Assembly (NCBI GenBank): GCA_000751295.2
Contig: CCMO02000001.1
Coordinates: 4,306,615 to 4,370,614 of the forward strand
Source: a bacterium YEK0313
GTDB taxonomy: Bacteria > Pseudomonadota > Alphaproteobacteria > Rhizobiales > Phreatobacteraceae
DNA length: 64,000 nt
Direction of reading: 5' to 3'
The position numbers and the translations under genes are program-made. Positions 51,324-63,500 of this stretch are shown here, one piece after another; the first letter of the stretch is position 1; every line of letters starts with the position of its first letter. The notes below the pieces were generated by a model that did not search any database, was not told where the DNA came from, and saw nothing but the letters and a program-made list of their open reading frames with translations.

Positions 51324-52994
51324 ATGGCAGGATCTCCGGGGCCTTTCGGACAGCCGACGCGGCGCGGCCTGATCGCACTCGGCGCCGGCGCGGCAGCGGG
51401 ACTGAGCCTGCCGCCGCATGCCGCCGCGCAGCAAGGCCGGCCGGCGACGCCGCCCGACAGACCGCGCGGCCAGGTGGTCGCCGCGCTGTCGCAGGAGCCG
51501 ACCGTCTTCAACCCGCTGATGCCCGGCATCGAGGTCGACCAGAGCGTCTGGTGGCAGCTCTTCTCCACCCTCTGGATCATCGACCCGGAAGGCCGCTTCG
51601 TGCCCGACCTCGCCCGCGAGGTGCCGAGCCAGGACAATGGCGGGCTCTCCGCCGACGGCCTGACCTGGAAGATCAAGCTGCGCAGCGACGCCAAATGGCA
51701 TGACGGCACGCCCTTCACGGCCGAGGACGTCAAGTTCAGCCTCGACCTCATCAACAATCCGAACTTCCGGGTCCGCAACCGGGTCGGCCACAGCCTGGTG
51801 AAGGACATCAAGGTGGTGGCGCCGGACGAGATCCACTGGCGCATGGAGAGCGCCTACTCGCCCTATCTCTCGATCCTCTCGCTCACCTTCATCGTGCCGA
51901 AGCACATCCTGGAGAAGGCCGAGGATCCGAACACCGCGCCGTTCAACAACGCGCCCGTCGGCACCGGCCCGTTCCGCTGGGGAACGCGCGTGCCTGGCGA
52001 TCACATCCTGCTCAATGCCCATGTCGGCTATCACGGCCGCGGCCCGTTCCTGGAACGGGTGGTGTTCAAATACATCCCCGACCTGACCGTGCTCTACACC
52101 CAGTTCCGCACCGGACAGGTCGACTATACCGGCATCCAGGGCATCCTGCCGAACTTCGTGCGCGAGGCGAAGACCCTGCGCGGCCGCAAGGTGACGGTGT
52201 CGCCCACCGCGTCCGTCGAGCATATCGCGCCCAATCTGGAATTCGGGCCGCTCGCTGACCGGGCGGTGCGCGAGGCGCTCTATCTGGCCATCAACAAGAA
52301 GGCGCTGATCGACGCGCTCAACTACGGCCTGCCGGTGCCGACCGAAAGCTTCGTGCCGCAGCAGGCCTGGTCGTTCCGCGCCGGCCTGCCCGCCCATGCC
52401 CACGATCCTGCCAAGGCCAATGCGCTGCTCGATGCCGCCGGCTGGAAGCGCGGCGCCGGCGGCGTGCGCGAAAAGGACGGGGTGAAGCTCGAATTCACCA
52501 ATTCGACCACCTCGGGCAATGCCGTGCGCGAACAGACGCAGCAACTGCTGATGCAGGACTGGCGCGCGATCGGCGCGGCCATGCGCATCAACAACATGCC
52601 GGCCGCGGTGATCTGGGGCGAATTCTGGCAGCAGTCGAAGTTCCAGTCCGTGCTGGTCTCGGTCAATTTCATGCTGGGCAGCGACCCGGACGTCACCCCG
52701 CGTTTCGGCTCCGGCGCCATCCCGGCCAAGGGCGGTCGCGGCTACAACACCTATCAGTATCGCGACGCCGCGGTGGACAGGCTGCTGGCACGCGGGGCTA
52801 CCGAATTCGACCAGGCCGCGCGCAAGGCGACCTATGGCGAGGTGCAGGATATCATCCGCCGCGACCTGGCGATCCTGCCGCTGTTCCAGGCGGCGATCAC
52901 CGAAGGCGTGAAGGAAGGTTTGAACGGCTTTGCGCCGAACATCAACACCTCCTCCAACTGCTGGAACATGCGCGAGTGGTTCTGGGCGCAATAG
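51324..52994 (+). CDS. Peptide/opine-type ABC transporter substrate-binding protein (family 5)
   Basis: A 556-residue periplasmic binding protein of the DppA/OppA class. The leader has a twin-arginine motif, PTRRGLIALGAGAAAGLSLPPHAAA (about 11-35). The family 5 blocks are LTWKIKLRSDAKWHDGTPFTAEDVKFSLD and APVGTGPFRW, then a long C-terminal lobe with GYNTYQYRDAAVDRLLA. The ATG at 51324 has AAAGGAGG upstream. It is the first gene of a run to 60211 and defines what is imported; peptides, opines and heme precursors are all possible for this class. Confidence 0.93.
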   Translation: MAGSPGPFGQPTRRGLIALGAGAAAGLSLPPHAAAQQGRPATPPDRPRGQVVAALSQEPTVFNPLMPGIEVDQSVWWQLFSTLWIIDPEGRFVPDLAREVPSQDNGGLSADGLTWKIKLRSDAKWHDGTPFTAEDVKFSLDLINNPNFRVRNRVGHSLVKDIKVVAPDEIHWRMESAYSPYLSILSLTFIVPKHILEKAEDPNTAPFNNAPVGTGPFRWGTRVPGDHILLNAHVGYHGRGPFLERVVFKYIPDLTVLYTQFRTGQVDYTGIQGILPNFVREAKTLRGRKVTVSPTASVEHIAPNLEFGPLADRAVREALYLAINKKALIDALNYGLPVPTESFVPQQAWSFRAGLPAHAHDPAKANALLDAAGWKRGAGGVREKDGVKLEFTNSTTSGNAVREQTQQLLMQDWRAIGAAMRINNMPAAVIWGEFWQQSKFQSVLVSVNFMLGSDPDVTPRFGSGAIPAKGGRGYNTYQYRDAAVDRLLARGATEFDQAARKATYGEVQDIIRRDLAILPLFQAAITEGVKEGLNGFAPNINTSSNCWNMREWFWAQ

Positions 52995-53106
52995 GGCCGG
53001 CGGGCCGGAAAGACCTCGCACGGTGCGGAACGACAGCCGCGACGTGCGCGATGGAACCGGCGGTCATCCGCGATGCCCGCCGGCATGAGGCCTCTGAGGA
53101 GCCAAC

Positions 53107-54057
53107 ATGGCCAGGTTCGCCCTTCACCGTCTGATGCAGGCAGCGCTGCTTCTCCTGCTCGTCTCGATGATCGGCTTCGCCATCCTGCACCTCGCGCCGG
53201 GCGGCCCGCTGTCGCAGTTCGCCCTGTCCTCGCAGATGAGCCAGGAGGACCTCGACCGCATCGCCCACCAGCTCGGCCTCGACCGGCCGCTGCCGGTGCA
53301 ATATGCCGACTGGCTCGTGCGCATGCTGACCGGCGACTGGGGCCGCTCGTTCCGCGACGGCGAGCCGGTGCTGAAGGTGATCGGCTCGCATCTCGGCGCG
53401 ACGCTCGAGCTGATGGCGACATCGACGCTGATCGCCATCCTGCTCGGCTGCTGGATCGGCATTCTCGGGGCGATCAGGCGCTATTCGCTGTTCGATACGC
53501 TGGCGACCGTCGGCGCGATGATCGCGCTGTCGATCCCGACCTTCTGGTTCGGCCTCGTCGCCATCTACGTCTTCTCGGTCGAGCTCGGCTGGCTGCCGGC
53601 CGGCAACCGCCACACGGTGGGCGACGCCTCGATCCTCGACCTCATCCATCACCTGATCGCGCCGGCCCTCGTGCTCGCCCTGGTCGAGACCGCGATCTGG
53701 GCGCGCTTCATGCGCTCGTCCATGCTCGACATCATCGGCCAGGACTATATCCGCACCGCCCGCGCCAAGGGCCTGCCGGAATGGCGCGTGCTCGCCGGCC
53801 ATGCCCTGCGCAACGCGCTGCTGCCGATGATCACGGTCGCCGGCCTGCAGTTCCCCACCCTGCTCGGTGGTGCGCTCGTCACCGAGACCGTGTTCACCTG
53901 GCCCGGCATGGGCCGGCTCTTCCTCGATTCCATCGGCTATCGCGACTATCCGGTGGTCATGGGCATCCTGATGTTTTCCGCGGTCATGGTGCTGATCGGC
54001 TCGTTCATCGCCGACATGCTCTATGCCGCCGTCGATCCGCGCATCCGGCTGGGCTGA
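53107..54057 (+). CDS. Peptide-type ABC transporter permease (DppB-like)
   Basis: A 316-residue permease. The first segment is RFALHRLMQAALLLLLVSMIGFAILHLAPG, the family N-terminus with the conserved PGG after the helix. The EAA-type loop is YIRTARAKGLPEWRVLAGHALRNALLPMITV (about 216-246). About six membrane helices are present. The start has GAGGAG-type spacing upstream, and the next permease gene follows five bases after its stop. Confidence 0.94.
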   Translation: MARFALHRLMQAALLLLLVSMIGFAILHLAPGGPLSQFALSSQMSQEDLDRIAHQLGLDRPLPVQYADWLVRMLTGDWGRSFRDGEPVLKVIGSHLGATLELMATSTLIAILLGCWIGILGAIRRYSLFDTLATVGAMIALSIPTFWFGLVAIYVFSVELGWLPAGNRHTVGDASILDLIHHLIAPALVLALVETAIWARFMRSSMLDIIGQDYIRTARAKGLPEWRVLAGHALRNALLPMITVAGLQFPTLLGGALVTETVFTWPGMGRLFLDSIGYRDYPVVMGILMFSAVMVLIGSFIADMLYAAVDPRIRLG

Positions 54058-54061
54058 AACC

Positions 54062-54952
54062 ATGGCAGGACAAACCCCAAGCACAGCGGCGATCCAGCTC
54101 GCCCCACCCGCCACCGGCAGCGCCGCCTGGCGCCGCTTCCGCCGTCACAAGCTCGCCATGGCCGGGGCCGCGACCATCCTGATCCTCGCCCTCGGCGCGC
54201 TGTTCGGCCCCTATCTCCTGCCCTTCGACGATACTTATATCGACATCATGCAGCGCTTCGCGCCGCCCTTCTCCGGCGTGCATGTGCTCGGCACCGACGA
54301 GCTCGGCCGCGACATCCTCGCGCGCCTGATGATGGGCGGCCGCATCTCGCTCGCCATCGGCTTCACAGCCATGGCCATCGCCATGGCGATCGGCATCGTG
54401 GTCGGCACGATCGCCGGCTTCTACGGCGGCCTCGTCGGCGCCGCCCTGATGCGGTTCGTCGACGCCGTCCTCTGCTTTCCGGCGATCTTCCTGCTGCTGG
54501 CGCTCGCCGCGCTGATCGAGCCGGGCGTTGTGTCCACGACGCTGCTGATCGCGGCGACCGCCTGGATGAATGTCGCCCGCATCGTCGAGGCGCAGATCCG
54601 CGCGCTGCGCGAGCGCGATTTTGCCGTTGCCGCCGAGGCGCTGGGTTCGTCCGACCTGCGCACCATGTTCCGCGAGCTGGTGCCCAACGCCATGGCGCCG
54701 ATCGTGGTCGCCGCCACGCTCAACGTCGCCAAGGCGATCCTGCTCGAATCCTATGTCAGCTATCTCGGCTACGGCATCCAGCCGCCGGTCGCGAGCTGGG
54801 GCAACATGCTCAACAATGCCCAGATCTACCTGACCAGCGCGCCCTGGCTGGCCATCCTGCCCGGCATCGCCATCACCCTGGCGGTCACCAGCTTCAACTT
54901 CGTCGGCGACGGCCTGCGCGACGCCCTCGATCCGCGGATGGACATCCGATGA
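54062..54952 (+). CDS. Peptide-type ABC transporter permease (DppC-like)
   Basis: A 296-residue permease. The N-terminal cytoplasmic tail ends at WRRFRRHKLAMAGAATILILALGALFGPYLLP, as in DppC/OppC. HVLGTDELGRDILARLMMGGRISLAIG is the diagnostic GTDxxGRD block, and the coupling loop is AAEALGSSDLRTMFRELVPNAMAPI. It pairs with the DppB-like permease. Its stop overlaps the start of the ATPase gene (ATGA). Confidence 0.94.
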   Translation: MAGQTPSTAAIQLAPPATGSAAWRRFRRHKLAMAGAATILILALGALFGPYLLPFDDTYIDIMQRFAPPFSGVHVLGTDELGRDILARLMMGGRISLAIGFTAMAIAMAIGIVVGTIAGFYGGLVGAALMRFVDAVLCFPAIFLLLALAALIEPGVVSTTLLIAATAWMNVARIVEAQIRALRERDFAVAAEALGSSDLRTMFRELVPNAMAPIVVAATLNVAKAILLESYVSYLGYGIQPPVASWGNMLNNAQIYLTSAPWLAILPGIAITLAVTSFNFVGDGLRDALDPRMDIR

Positions 54953-55985
54953 GCGGCGAACCGTTGGCCAGCACCCCGCCTCTGCTCACGGTCGAGCGCC
55001 TCGCGGTCAGCTTCGGCACCGACCGCGGCGCCTTCGCGGCGGTGTCCGACGTGTCCTTCACCCTTCGCCGCGGCGAGACGCTGGCGGTGGTCGGCGAATC
55101 CGGCTCGGGCAAAAGCGTCACCAGCCTTGCCGTGATGGGCCTTCTGCCGAAGGGACCGGGCTGCCGCGTCGGCGGCGCGATCCGGCTCGCCGGCGCCGGC
55201 GGCGCGACACGCGACCTCCTCAGCCTTGACGAGGAAGCTTTGCGCGGCGTCCGCGGCAAGGATATCGCCATGGTGTTCCAGGAGCCGATGACCTCGCTCA
55301 ATCCGGTCAAGACGATCGGCGGCCAGATCACCGAGGCGATCCGCCTGCACCGCCCGATGGGCCGCCGGGCCGCCGAGGACGAGGCTTGCCGGCTGCTCGA
55401 CCTCGTCGGCATCCCCGCGCCGCGCCAGCGCCTCGCCGCCTATCCGCACCAGCTTTCCGGCGGCATGCGCCAGCGGGTGATGATCGCCATGGCGCTCGCC
55501 GGCGAGCCCTCGATCCTGATCGCCGACGAGCCGACCACCGCGCTCGACGTCACCATCCAGGCGCAGATCCTCGATCTCATCCGCCGCCTGCAGGAGGCGA
55601 CCGGCATGGCGGTCATGTTCATCACGCACAATCTCGGCGTGGTTGCCGAGATCGCCGACCGGGTGATGGTGATGTATGCCGGTCGCGTCGTCGAGCAGGC
55701 CGATGTCCGGCCGCTGTTCAAGGCTCCGCTGATGCCCTATACCGCCGGCCTGCTCGGCTCGGTGCCGCGGCTCGATCTCGCCGGCCGGCGCGGCGGCGCG
55801 CTCGCCGCCATTGCCGGCAATGTGCCGGATCCACGTTTTCCGCCGGCGGGCTGCGCCTTCCATCCGCGCTGTCCGTCGAGCCTTGCCGGCCGCTGCGACG
55901 TGGAGCCGCCCGCGCTCGACGAGACGGGCGAAGGCCGGCATGTCCGCTGCCTGCGCTGGCGCGAGCTGAGCGCGAGGGCCGCGCC

Positions 55986-55989
<4 letters not shown>
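54949..55989 (+). CDS. Peptide-type ABC transporter ATP-binding protein (DppD-like)
   Basis: A 346-residue ATPase. Walker A is GESGSGKSVTSLA, the Q-loop FQEPMTSLNPV, the signature LSGGMRQR, Walker B LIADEPTTALD and the switch His in FITHNLGVVA. The C-terminal oligopeptide extension has the Cys pattern GCAFHPRC to GRCDVEPP that binds an iron-sulphur cluster in this class. It overlaps its neighbours by four bases on both sides. Confidence 0.94.
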
Positions 55990-57035
<1,046 letters not shown>

Positions 57036-57062
57036 CCATCAGCGCATCGAGGAGCAGAGCTC

Positions 57063-58391
57063 ATGTCCCCGCCGCTCAACCGCATCGCCAGCGACGAACG
57101 CCTGCCGGAGGCCGCCGATGTCGTGATCATCGGCGGCGGCGTCATCGGCGTCTCTGCCGCCTACCACCTCGCCCGCAAGGGCCATTCGGTCGCTCTCGTC
57201 GAGAAGGGCCATGTCGGTGCCGAGCAGTCGAGCCGCAACTGGGGCTGGTGTCGGCAGCAGGGCCGCGCCCGGGCCGAGATTCCGCTGGCGCGCGAGGCGC
57301 TCAGGCTCTGGAAGGAGATGCAGAACGACGCGGGTGAGGATGCCGGCTTCCGCCGAACGGGCGTTCTGTTCATGACCAAGGACCCGGCCGAGGCCGCCGC
57401 CTGGGAGCGCTGGGCCGCCATCGCCCGCGACGAGCAGGTCCATTCCACGGTGCTGACGCCAGCCGAGATCGCCGAACGCCTGCCCGGCAACACCGAGACC
57501 TGGGTCGCCGGTCTGCACACGCCGAGCGACGGCCGCGCCGAGCCGTCCATGGCCGTGCCGGCCCTGGCGGCCGCGGCACGCAAGCATGGCGTGACGCTGC
57601 ACCAGGGCTGCGCGGCGCGCGGACTGGAAACCGCGGCTGGCCGGGTCAGCGCGGTCGTCACCGAAAAGGGGCGCATCCGCACCAGCGCCGTGCTGCTCGC
57701 CGGCGGCGCCTGGTCGTCGCTGTTCTGCCGGCGCCACGGCATCGACCTGCCGATCGGCCTCGTCAACGCCACCGCCTGCCGCACCACCGCGGCGCCCGAG
57801 ATCACCATGGGCGCGCTCGGCACCACCGACTATTGCGTGCGCCGGCGGCTCGACGGCGGCTTCACCCTGGCGCTGCGCGGCCGCGGCACGGTCGAGCTCA
57901 CTCCGGACCTGATCCGCTATGCCCGCACCTTCTGGCCGACCTACCTGCAGCGCCGCAAGGGGCTGAAGGTGCGCCTCGGCGCCTCCTTCTTCAGCCAGCT
58001 CCTGCGCAACGACAAATGGAGCCTCGACCAGCCCTCGCCCTTCGAGGCGGAGCGGGTGCGCGACCCGCTGCCCGACATGAGCCTGGCCGAGGAGGCGCTG
58101 GCCCATTTCGTCGCGTCCAATCCGGCGCTGGCGGGCGTCAAGATCGCCGAGGCCTGGGGCGGCACCATCGATTCCACGCCCGATACCGTGCCGGTCATTT
58201 CCCGGGTCGAGACGCTGCCGGGCTTCACGCTCGCGACCGGCTTTTCCGGTCACGGCTTCGGCATCGGCCCGGGCGCCGGCCGCCTCGCGGCCGACATCGT
58301 CGCCGGCGACACGCCCTATGTCGATCCCTCAGCCTACGACTACAAGCGCCTGATCGACGGCCGGCCGCTGGCCCCCGTCGGCCTGTTCTGA
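57063..58391 (+). CDS. FAD-dependent amino-acid oxidoreductase (DAO/DadA family)
   Basis: A 442-residue flavoprotein. The FAD motif is ADVVIIGGGVIGVSAAYHLARKGHSVALVEKG (about 18-49), followed by SSRNWGWCRQQGR, a block typical of rhizobial DadA-like enzymes. The C-terminal FAD site is FTLATGFSGHGFGIGPGAGRLAADIV. It should deaminate or demethylate the imported compound, a D-amino acid, N-methyl amino acid or opine. GAGGAG lies before the ATG, and the gene follows the importer by 27 bases, so it is in the same operon. Confidence 0.9.
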   Translation: MSPPLNRIASDERLPEAADVVIIGGGVIGVSAAYHLARKGHSVALVEKGHVGAEQSSRNWGWCRQQGRARAEIPLAREALRLWKEMQNDAGEDAGFRRTGVLFMTKDPAEAAAWERWAAIARDEQVHSTVLTPAEIAERLPGNTETWVAGLHTPSDGRAEPSMAVPALAAAARKHGVTLHQGCAARGLETAAGRVSAVVTEKGRIRTSAVLLAGGAWSSLFCRRHGIDLPIGLVNATACRTTAAPEITMGALGTTDYCVRRRLDGGFTLALRGRGTVELTPDLIRYARTFWPTYLQRRKGLKVRLGASFFSQLLRNDKWSLDQPSPFEAERVRDPLPDMSLAEEALAHFVASNPALAGVKIAEAWGGTIDSTPDTVPVISRVETLPGFTLATGFSGHGFGIGPGAGRLAADIVAGDTPYVDPSAYDYKRLIDGRPLAPVGLF

Positions 58392-58425
58392 TCCGGACCG
58401 ATAAAGCCGCCGAGCGAGCCGGCGC

Positions 58426-59262
58426 ATGCCCCCACCCGCCATCGTCCTGCGGCCGGTCGCCACCGCCGATCTCGACACCTGCCACGCGCTGTCCGTCGCG
58501 GTCGGCTGGGCGCATCGTCTTGCCGACTGGCGCTGGGTGACGGGCTTCGGCCGCGGCGTCGTCGCCGCAATGGAGGGCGAGATCGTCGGCACCACGCTGT
58601 GGTGGCTCTATGGCGAGACCGCATCGTCGATCGGCATGGTCATCGTCCGGCCCGACCGGCAGGGTTTGGGCATCGGCCGGCGGCTGGTCGAGGCGGCGCT
58701 TGCCGACCTCGGCGACCGCACCGCCGTGCTCGTGGCGACCGATGCCGGCCAACCGCTCTATGCCCGCCTCGGCTTTGCCGATACCGGCCGGGTGCTGCAG
58801 CAGCAGGGCGTCGCGCAGGCCCCGGATCTGCCGCCGGCCAGCCTGCGCCCGCTACGGTCCGCCGATCTCGAGGCCGTCATCGCGCTCGATCACGCTGCCA
58901 AAGGCATGCGCCGCGCAGCGGCGATCGCCGCTCTCGCCGCGGCCGGCGACGGCATGGTCCTGACCGAAGGCGGCGGCATCACCGGCTTCGCCTTCTGTCG
59001 CGAGGCCGGCCTCGGCCGGGTGATCGGCCCGGTGGTCGCGCCCGACGCGGCCGGCGCCCGCGCCCTGATCGGCCATTGGCTGGTTCGCCATGCCGGCACC
59101 GCGCTGCGCGTCGACACGCCAGCCGACAGTACCATCGGCGACTGGCTCGCCGCCCATGGCCTCGCGCTCGCCGGCACCGGCATCGCCATGACGCGCGGCC
59201 GGCGCCCGCCGGTCGCCGCTGGCGCGCGCAGTTTCGCCCTGATCAACCAGGGTCTCGGCTGA
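58426..59262 (+). CDS. GNAT-family protein with two acetyltransferase-like halves
   Basis: A 278-residue protein. The N-terminal half is a full GNAT domain with the acetyl-CoA loop IVRPDRQGLGIGRRLVEAALADL (about 71-95) and a late YARLGFADTGRV. The C-terminal half (about 140-278) looks like a second, degenerate GNAT domain (GPVVAPDAAGARALIGHWLV) of the Acetyltransf_18 type. It would acetylate an amine, perhaps the transported compound or its product. It starts 34 bases after the oxidoreductase. Confidence 0.85.
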   Translation: MPPPAIVLRPVATADLDTCHALSVAVGWAHRLADWRWVTGFGRGVVAAMEGEIVGTTLWWLYGETASSIGMVIVRPDRQGLGIGRRLVEAALADLGDRTAVLVATDAGQPLYARLGFADTGRVLQQQGVAQAPDLPPASLRPLRSADLEAVIALDHAAKGMRRAAAIAALAAAGDGMVLTEGGGITGFAFCREAGLGRVIGPVVAPDAAGARALIGHWLVRHAGTALRVDTPADSTIGDWLAAHGLALAGTGIAMTRGRRPPVAAGARSFALINQGLG

Positions 59263-59284
59263 CCCGCTCAAGGAGCCCTGCCCG

Positions 59285-60211
59285 ATGACGGTTCTCTACA
59301 AGGCCAATGCGGCGCGCGGCGCCATCTGGGCGCGGCTTTTCGCCGAGCGGGCGCCCGACCTGCCGTTCCGCGTCTGGCCCGACATCGGTGCGGCCGAGGA
59401 GGTGCGCTATCTCGTCGCCTGGCAGCCGCCCGACCGGATCATGGAGACCTTTCCCAACCTCGAGATCCTGTTCTCGGTCGGGGCCGGCGTCGATCAGTTC
59501 GATTTCTCGGCGCTGCCCCGCAGCCTGCCCGTCGTGCGCATGCTGGAGCCCGGCATTGCCGAGAGCATGGCCGAATATGTCGTCCTCGCCGTGCTCGGCC
59601 TGCACCGCGACCTCGTCGCCTTCATCGACCAGCAGAGGCGCGAGGTCTGGGAGGAGATCCAGGTGCGCGCGCCCGCCGACCGGCGCGTCGGCGTGATGGG
59701 GCTCGGCCAGCTCGGCCAGGCCGCGCTCGACCGGCTGAAGCCCTTCGGCTTCCGCCTGTCCGGCTGGAACCGCTCGCCGCGCTCGATCGACGGCGTCGCC
59801 TGCCATGCCGGCGCCGAGAGCCTCAAGGCCTTCCTCGCCGAGGTCGACATCCTCGTCTGCCTGCTGCCCCTGACCGAGGCGACGCGCGGCATCCTCGACG
59901 CCGGGCTGTTCGCCGCCCTGCCGGCCGGTGCCGGACTCGTCAATTGCGGCCGCGGCGGCCACCTGGTTGAAGCCGACCTGATCGCGGCCCTCGATTCCGG
60001 CCAGATCGGCGCGGCGATCCTCGATGTCGCCGATCCGGAGCCCCTGCCATCAGGCCATCCGTTCTGGCAGCACCCCAAGATCCTTTTGACCCCGCATATT
60101 GCCAGCATGACCCGGCCGAGCCAGGCGGTCGATTTCGTGCTCGACACCATCGCCCGCCATCGCCGGGGCGAACCCCTGCCGGGCCTCGTCGACCGCGACG
60201 CCGGCTACTGA
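59285..60211 (+). CDS. ghrA: Glyoxylate/hydroxypyruvate reductase A-like 2-hydroxyacid dehydrogenase
   Basis: A 308-residue NAD(P)H-dependent reductase. FPNLEILFSVGAGVDQFD and EPGIAESMAEYVVLAVL are GhrA blocks. The nucleotide loop is RVGVMGLGQLGQAALDRLKPFGF with NRSPRS after it (Arg favours NADPH). The catalytic Arg lies in VNCGRGGHLVEADL, and the His in LLTPHIASM. It would reduce glyoxylate, hydroxypyruvate or a similar keto acid left by the oxidoreductase. It follows the GNAT gene by 22 bases. Confidence 0.9.
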   Translation: MTVLYKANAARGAIWARLFAERAPDLPFRVWPDIGAAEEVRYLVAWQPPDRIMETFPNLEILFSVGAGVDQFDFSALPRSLPVVRMLEPGIAESMAEYVVLAVLGLHRDLVAFIDQQRREVWEEIQVRAPADRRVGVMGLGQLGQAALDRLKPFGFRLSGWNRSPRSIDGVACHAGAESLKAFLAEVDILVCLLPLTEATRGILDAGLFAALPAGAGLVNCGRGGHLVEADLIAALDSGQIGAAILDVADPEPLPSGHPFWQHPKILLTPHIASMTRPSQAVDFVLDTIARHRRGEPLPGLVDRDAGY

Positions 60212-60290
60212 CCGGCGGCCCTTACCTTAGAACGGCTTCAAATCCCGACCTCGATGGCTTATGAACGCCGCAACCATCGAGGACATCGCC

Positions 60291-61919
<1,629 letters not shown>

Positions 61920-61955
61920 GCCGGGGCGAGCGGATCGCCGGACTGCGGCCCGAGC

Positions 61956-61984
61956 GGCGGTCCGCCCGGCATCCGCCTTTTGAG
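61956..61984 (+). terminator. Terminator-like hairpin after the fumarase gene
   Basis: GGCGG (61956-61960) can pair with CCGCC (61973-61977), followed by TTTT (61978-61981). An alternative partner, CCGCC at 61962-61966, makes the fold uncertain. It lies 37 bases beyond the fumarase stop. The rest of 61920-62139 holds no gene. Confidence 0.35.
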
Positions 61985-62139
61985 AAGCTGCCGCGCACCC
62001 CGAACCTCAACCGGCAAGACGGCCCGAGGCCGATACGGCCACTGCGCCTCCGGAATCTCCCCTGCCCACGAGCCGGCCGCGCCGGCCATTTGCGATCTGC
62101 CGGCGGCCGCCGGCGGAACTGCGATAGCGCGCGCGTCGT

Positions 62140-62153
62140 TTGACGGACATCAA
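62140..62153. promoter_or_regulatory. FNR/FixK-type box upstream of the universal stress protein
   Basis: TTGAC-GGAC-ATCAA matches the consensus TTGAT-N4-ATCAA at nine of ten defined positions. It lies 47 bases before the ATG of the universal stress protein gene, a usual position for activation by FNR-class regulators under low oxygen. The match was seen by eye only. Confidence 0.5.
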
Positions 62154-62200
62154 GGTGCCGGTTGCGAGATCCGCACAGAGTGCTCGCCGGGAGACACACC

Positions 62201-63043
62201 ATGCCGTTCGAACATATCAAGACCATCTTCACGCCCGTCCTCCTGACCGAGGAGGGCGATATGGACCCCGCGCTGAAGCTTGCGGGATCGCTGGCACGGG
62301 CAAGCGGCGCGCATGTCATCGCGCGCGTGCTCGGCGTCGAGGTCCCCCGGACCTACAGCCCGCTCAGCAGCGTCGCGGCGAACTATGTCGGCGAGGCCAA
62401 CGAGGCCATGAAGAAGCGTGCGGATGCGCGCGCGCGGGACGCCGCGCATCTGCTTGGTGGCTACGCGCAGAGCGTCGACTGCCTTGCGCACACAGCGCCT
62501 CACGGCATTCTGGTCGACGAAATGCTCATGTTCGGCCGCCTGAGCGACCTGTCCGTGGTCAACCGCTCCGCCGGCCGGTTCGACGAAAGTGGCGCGCTTC
62601 TCGAAACCCTGCTGTTCGAGAGTGGCCGGCCCGTCCTCGTCACGCCGCCCCAGGCCTCCGAATTCCGCGCCCGGAACATCGTTGTCGCCTGGGACGGTTC
62701 GAGCCGGGCGGCCCGGGCGGTCGCGGATGCGATGCCGCTGCTGCGGGCCGCCGACCGTGTCGTCATCGTCTGCGTGACGAACGAGAAGGACCTGCGACGG
62801 CCGAGCCCCGGGACGGACCTTGCGGGCGCGCTCGCCCGGCATGCGGTCGCGCCCGAGGTCAACAATCTCTCGGCATCCGACCGGAACGCGGCGCGCGCCA
62901 TCCGCGAACATGCCGTCGCCGTTCAGGCGGACCTCATCGTCATGGGCGCCTTCGCGCATTCCCGCCTGCGCCAGATGGTCCTTGGCGGCGTCACCGACAG
63001 CATGCTGCGCGACGCCGAGATCCCGCTGTTCATGTCGTATTGA
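62201..63043 (+). CDS. Universal stress protein with tandem domains
   Basis: A 280-residue protein of two UspA-like halves. The first (about 1-150) is degenerate, and the second (about 158-280) starts RNIVVAWDGSSRAARAVADAMPLL and ends ADLIVMGAFAHSRLRQMVLGGVTDSMLRDAEIPLFMS. The latter contains a G-x2-x-x(9)-G-x-T-type ATP-binding loop, typical of the family. It probably helps survival under stress such as oxygen limitation. The ATG at 62201 is preceded by GGGAGA-type bases. The FNR-like box upstream supports induction by low oxygen. Confidence 0.92.
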   Translation: MPFEHIKTIFTPVLLTEEGDMDPALKLAGSLARASGAHVIARVLGVEVPRTYSPLSSVAANYVGEANEAMKKRADARARDAAHLLGGYAQSVDCLAHTAPHGILVDEMLMFGRLSDLSVVNRSAGRFDESGALLETLLFESGRPVLVTPPQASEFRARNIVVAWDGSSRAARAVADAMPLLRAADRVVIVCVTNEKDLRRPSPGTDLAGALARHAVAPEVNNLSASDRNAARAIREHAVAVQADLIVMGAFAHSRLRQMVLGGVTDSMLRDAEIPLFMSY

Positions 63044-63500
63044 CTGCCGCAGCGGACGGGAGGCCAGGCCTTCCGGAGGACGCCGTCGACGGCCTGAAAC
63101 CGGAGGATATGCCGTCGCCCTGCGGCGCACCGGGTCGCGCATGACCCAACGGAGGCCGCCCCTTCACTTCACATATGTGGTCATGCCCGGCAGAGCGGAT
63201 CCAATGCCGCCGCTGCCGGAACTGTTCTTCTTTGTACAAGCCCTTGATCGGCCAAGATCTTTCGCCAATGGCCACAGATCTTCGGAACGATCCGCGCCGT
63301 GCCAAGGCTTCCGCCTCTCGGGAACCCTCGCGCGGCGGCGACGTTAAGACCTGCGAAAGCATCGATGCTGAGTGCGTGCGGCGGCCGGTCCGCGCCATCT
63401 GTTACTGGCGGCAATCTGCCGGAAACAGAGCCTGGACAGCCCCGCAATCCCGGCGAAACAGCGGCGGCCCATTGTGGCCGTCGCGACAGAGGGACACGCC
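63044..63500. other. Gene-free spacer after the universal stress protein
   Basis: No supportable gene lies in these 457 bases. A short palindrome, CACATATGTG, is at 63170-63179. Open frames on both strands here have no ribosome-binding site and low-complexity, Arg-rich translations. It probably contains the promoter of the next gene. Confidence 0.4.

Noticed and set aside
63030..63398. A minus-strand frame of 122 codons after the universal stress protein gene
   Set aside because: It overlaps the end of the real gene, has no ribosome-binding site and no protein-like pattern.
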